From Akkermansiaceae bacterium UBA3385 (GTDB lineage Bacteria > Verrucomicrobiota > Verrucomicrobiia > Verrucomicrobiales > Akkermansiaceae): DNA of 7,774 bases. Numbering within the stretch: the stretch's first letter is position 1; each line of letters starts with the position of its first letter. The translations under genes were made by a program, and so were the position numbers. The notes below the pieces were generated by a model. It was not told where the DNA came from and searched no databases. It saw only the letters and a list, made by a program, of their open reading frames with translations. This document shows positions 6,396-7,774 of this stretch, one piece after another. Where the stretch lies: the NCBI GenBank assembly GCA_002358905.1, contig DEPT01000006.1, forward strand, positions 1 through 7,774, read 5' to 3'.

Positions 6396-7774
6396 ATGTA
6401 TAAGACATTCCTTTTCTCCCTGCTTACGGCAGGATTGGCCATGGGGGCTGAGAGCTTTGAAAAGCTGCCCAATGGCGATTTGACATCCGGCGCCTTTGAG
6501 TATGGCCAGCTGAGTGCTGAACCGGGCAACGTGGAGATTTTCAATAAAGCCCGCACGGGTAGTAAGTCGCTCCGTATCAAGGGTGGTGCTGCTCGCAGTG
6601 TTACCATGAAGCTCGACTCCCCTTTGGAAAAGGAAGTTCGCAGCACGTTCTGGCTGGAGCGCTGGACCAAGAAGGACCCCTTCTGTGTGAAGGTGCTGGC
6701 TGTCACCGGTTCCGGTGAGGAGGAGATTAAGGAAATCAAGGGACTTGGTACCGGCGGTTTCAACCACAAGATTGAGCTGGTGTTGCCCAAGGGCACCAAG
6801 GCTCTCCGCATGGTGGCCGATACGCCCGATGCCTCCGGCGTGATGATTGATGATTTCATGCTCATGATTGGCAAGATGAAGCTGGGTGAGGTGAAGGCCC
6901 ACAACCCGGGCGTGTGGCCAGTCATGAAGCGTGCCAGGTTCAACCCGGTGGTCAAGCTTACCGTGCAGACCGAGGGTGCAGAGGATGCGCTGGTGGTTGA
7001 CCGCTTGGAGGTGACGGTGGATGACCCCGACCAGGTGGCCAGGGTGACTCTGCGCAGCGGCAGCGCCAACGGCATGGATTTCAAGAACAGCGTGGAGTAC
7101 GGCTCTGCCGAACCCGGCGCGAATGGCAAGGTGGTGATTAAGTCCACCCAGGGCCTGGATGGCGGCGATAACACGCTCTGGCTCGATGTAACTCCCTCTG
7201 ATGAGTCCATCATCGGCTCCTCTTTCAGTCTCAGTGGCCTGAAGGTGAGCATCGGCGGTAAGCAGCTGGAGCCGGAACTGGAGCCGGTGACGCAGCGTAT
7301 CGGCATCATGCTGGCTTTCCCCGGTGATAAGGTGGACCAGAAGGAGGGCGCAGCCCGCGATTGCGCTGCTTTCCGTATTCCCGGCCTTATCCGCACCAGC
7401 AAGGGTTCTCTCATCGGCGTGTTTGATGCCCGCTATGATAATGAGGTGGATCTCTGCCGTGATATCGACGTGGCAGCCGTGCGCTCCACGGACGGTGGCC
7501 AGACCTGGACGATGCCGTATGTGAACATGGACTCCGGCCCCGGTATGGCTAATGGCTGCGGTGACCCCTGCATTCTGCAGGATAAGAAGGGACGTATCTG
7601 GATGCAGGCCCTGGCCTGCCACTTTGCGCCCGGTGCTCGCGCCATCAACGCTTCCGGTACGGGTACAGATCCCTCTCGCACGGGCCAGTGGGAGATGGTG
7701 TATTCTGACGATGACGGCAAGACCTGGAGCGCCATCAAGAACGTGACGGAGCAGGTGAAGAAGGATGAGTGGAC
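6396..7774 (+). CDS. Second secreted sialidase, paralogue of the upstream one, 3' end missing
   Basis: Same family and layout as the upstream enzyme, so it too should release sialic acid from host glycans. The first 460 residues are visible: signal peptide (1-18, MGA|ES), beta-sandwich region ending VMIDDFML, BNR-associated N-terminal domain with NTLWLDVTP, then the start of the propeller with AFRIPG (Arg327), DARY (344-347), DLCRDID and Asp boxes STDGGQTW (364-371) and SDDDGKTW (437-444). Alignment with sialidase 1 is nearly gap free, so motif numbers coincide. Over residues 320-410 about 71 of 91 positions are identical by eye, clearly more than in the N-terminal region. Cysteines at 323, 354, 388, 392 and 408 are shared. 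An in-frame ATG at 6384 would add four residues, but 6396 gives the same 18-residue signal peptide as the paralogue and fits the promoter better. Glu, the remaining arginines, the Tyr nucleophile and any lysine tail lie outside the window. Confidence 0.93.
   Translation, partial: MYKTFLFSLLTAGLAMGAESFEKLPNGDLTSGAFEYGQLSAEPGNVEIFNKARTGSKSLRIKGGAARSVTMKLDSPLEKEVRSTFWLERWTKKDPFCVKVLAVTGSGEEEIKEIKGLGTGGFNHKIELVLPKGTKALRMVADTPDASGVMIDDFMLMIGKMKLGEVKAHNPGVWPVMKRARFNPVVKLTVQTEGAEDALVVDRLEVTVDDPDQVARVTLRSGSANGMDFKNSVEYGSAEPGANGKVVIKSTQGLDGGDNTLWLDVTPSDESIIGSSFSLSGLKVSIGGKQLEPELEPVTQRIGIMLAFPGDKVDQKEGAARDCAAFRIPGLIRTSKGSLIGVFDARYDNEVDLCRDIDVAAVRSTDGGQTWTMPYVNMDSGPGMANGCGDPCILQDKKGRIWMQALACHFAPGARAINASGTGTDPSRTGQWEMVYSDDDGKTWSAIKNVTEQVKKDEW

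Noticed and set aside
5883..7622. Long open frame of 579 codons on the minus strand opposite sialidase 2 and the repeat region
   Set aside because: Its sequence resembles the mirror frame opposite sialidase 1 because the sialidases are paralogues. It runs across the repeat element and lacks a promoter or known motif.

Overview
The window carries five protein genes, all on the + strand, with two cut by the window edges. In order they are: uvrB (5' end missing), a divergent FtsZ/tubulin-like GTPase gene, a single-domain PTS EIIA (fructose/nitrogen type) gene, a complete secreted sialidase gene, and a second, paralogous sialidase gene (3' end missing). I see no tRNA, rRNA, CRISPR array, transposase or phage gene.

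Organism (inference). Tandem secreted Asp-box sialidases with a BNR-associated N-terminal domain, the lack of Shine-Dalgarno sequences, and a lone EIIA protein suggest a mucin- or glycan-feeding gut bacterium. My best guess is a member of the Verrucomicrobiota close to Akkermansia. This rests on general resemblance, not on a database match.

Layout. Bases 1-2076 encode most of UvrB, with an extra block of about 65 residues just after helicase motif III. Bases 2077-2146 hold a good extended -10 promoter and an 8-bp inverted repeat. Bases 2147-3307 encode a 386-residue protein whose nucleotide-binding loops follow the FtsZ/tubulin order. Bases 3342-3370 are a promoter ending about 10 nt before the EIIA start (3381-3839). 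Bases 3852-3880 are a similar promoter ending 6 nt before the start of sialidase 1 (3887-6055). The 340-bp gap after it (6056-6395) is filled with nested inverted repeats resembling a small non-coding mobile or REP-like element. Sialidase 2 begins at 6396 and runs off the window.

How the parts relate. The two sialidases are a tandem duplication; both should be exported and release sialic acid from host glycans. The EIIA protein is a likely regulator because no sugar-specific EIIB or EIIC is visible here. The tubulin-like gene and uvrB have no evident functional link to the sialidases. Each gene downstream of uvrB seems to have its own promoter, so this is not a single operon. The items most worth a second look are the short tubulin-like protein with its leader repeat, the UvrB insertion, the recurring near-leaderless promoters, the polylysine tail on sialidase 1, and the nested repeat element.
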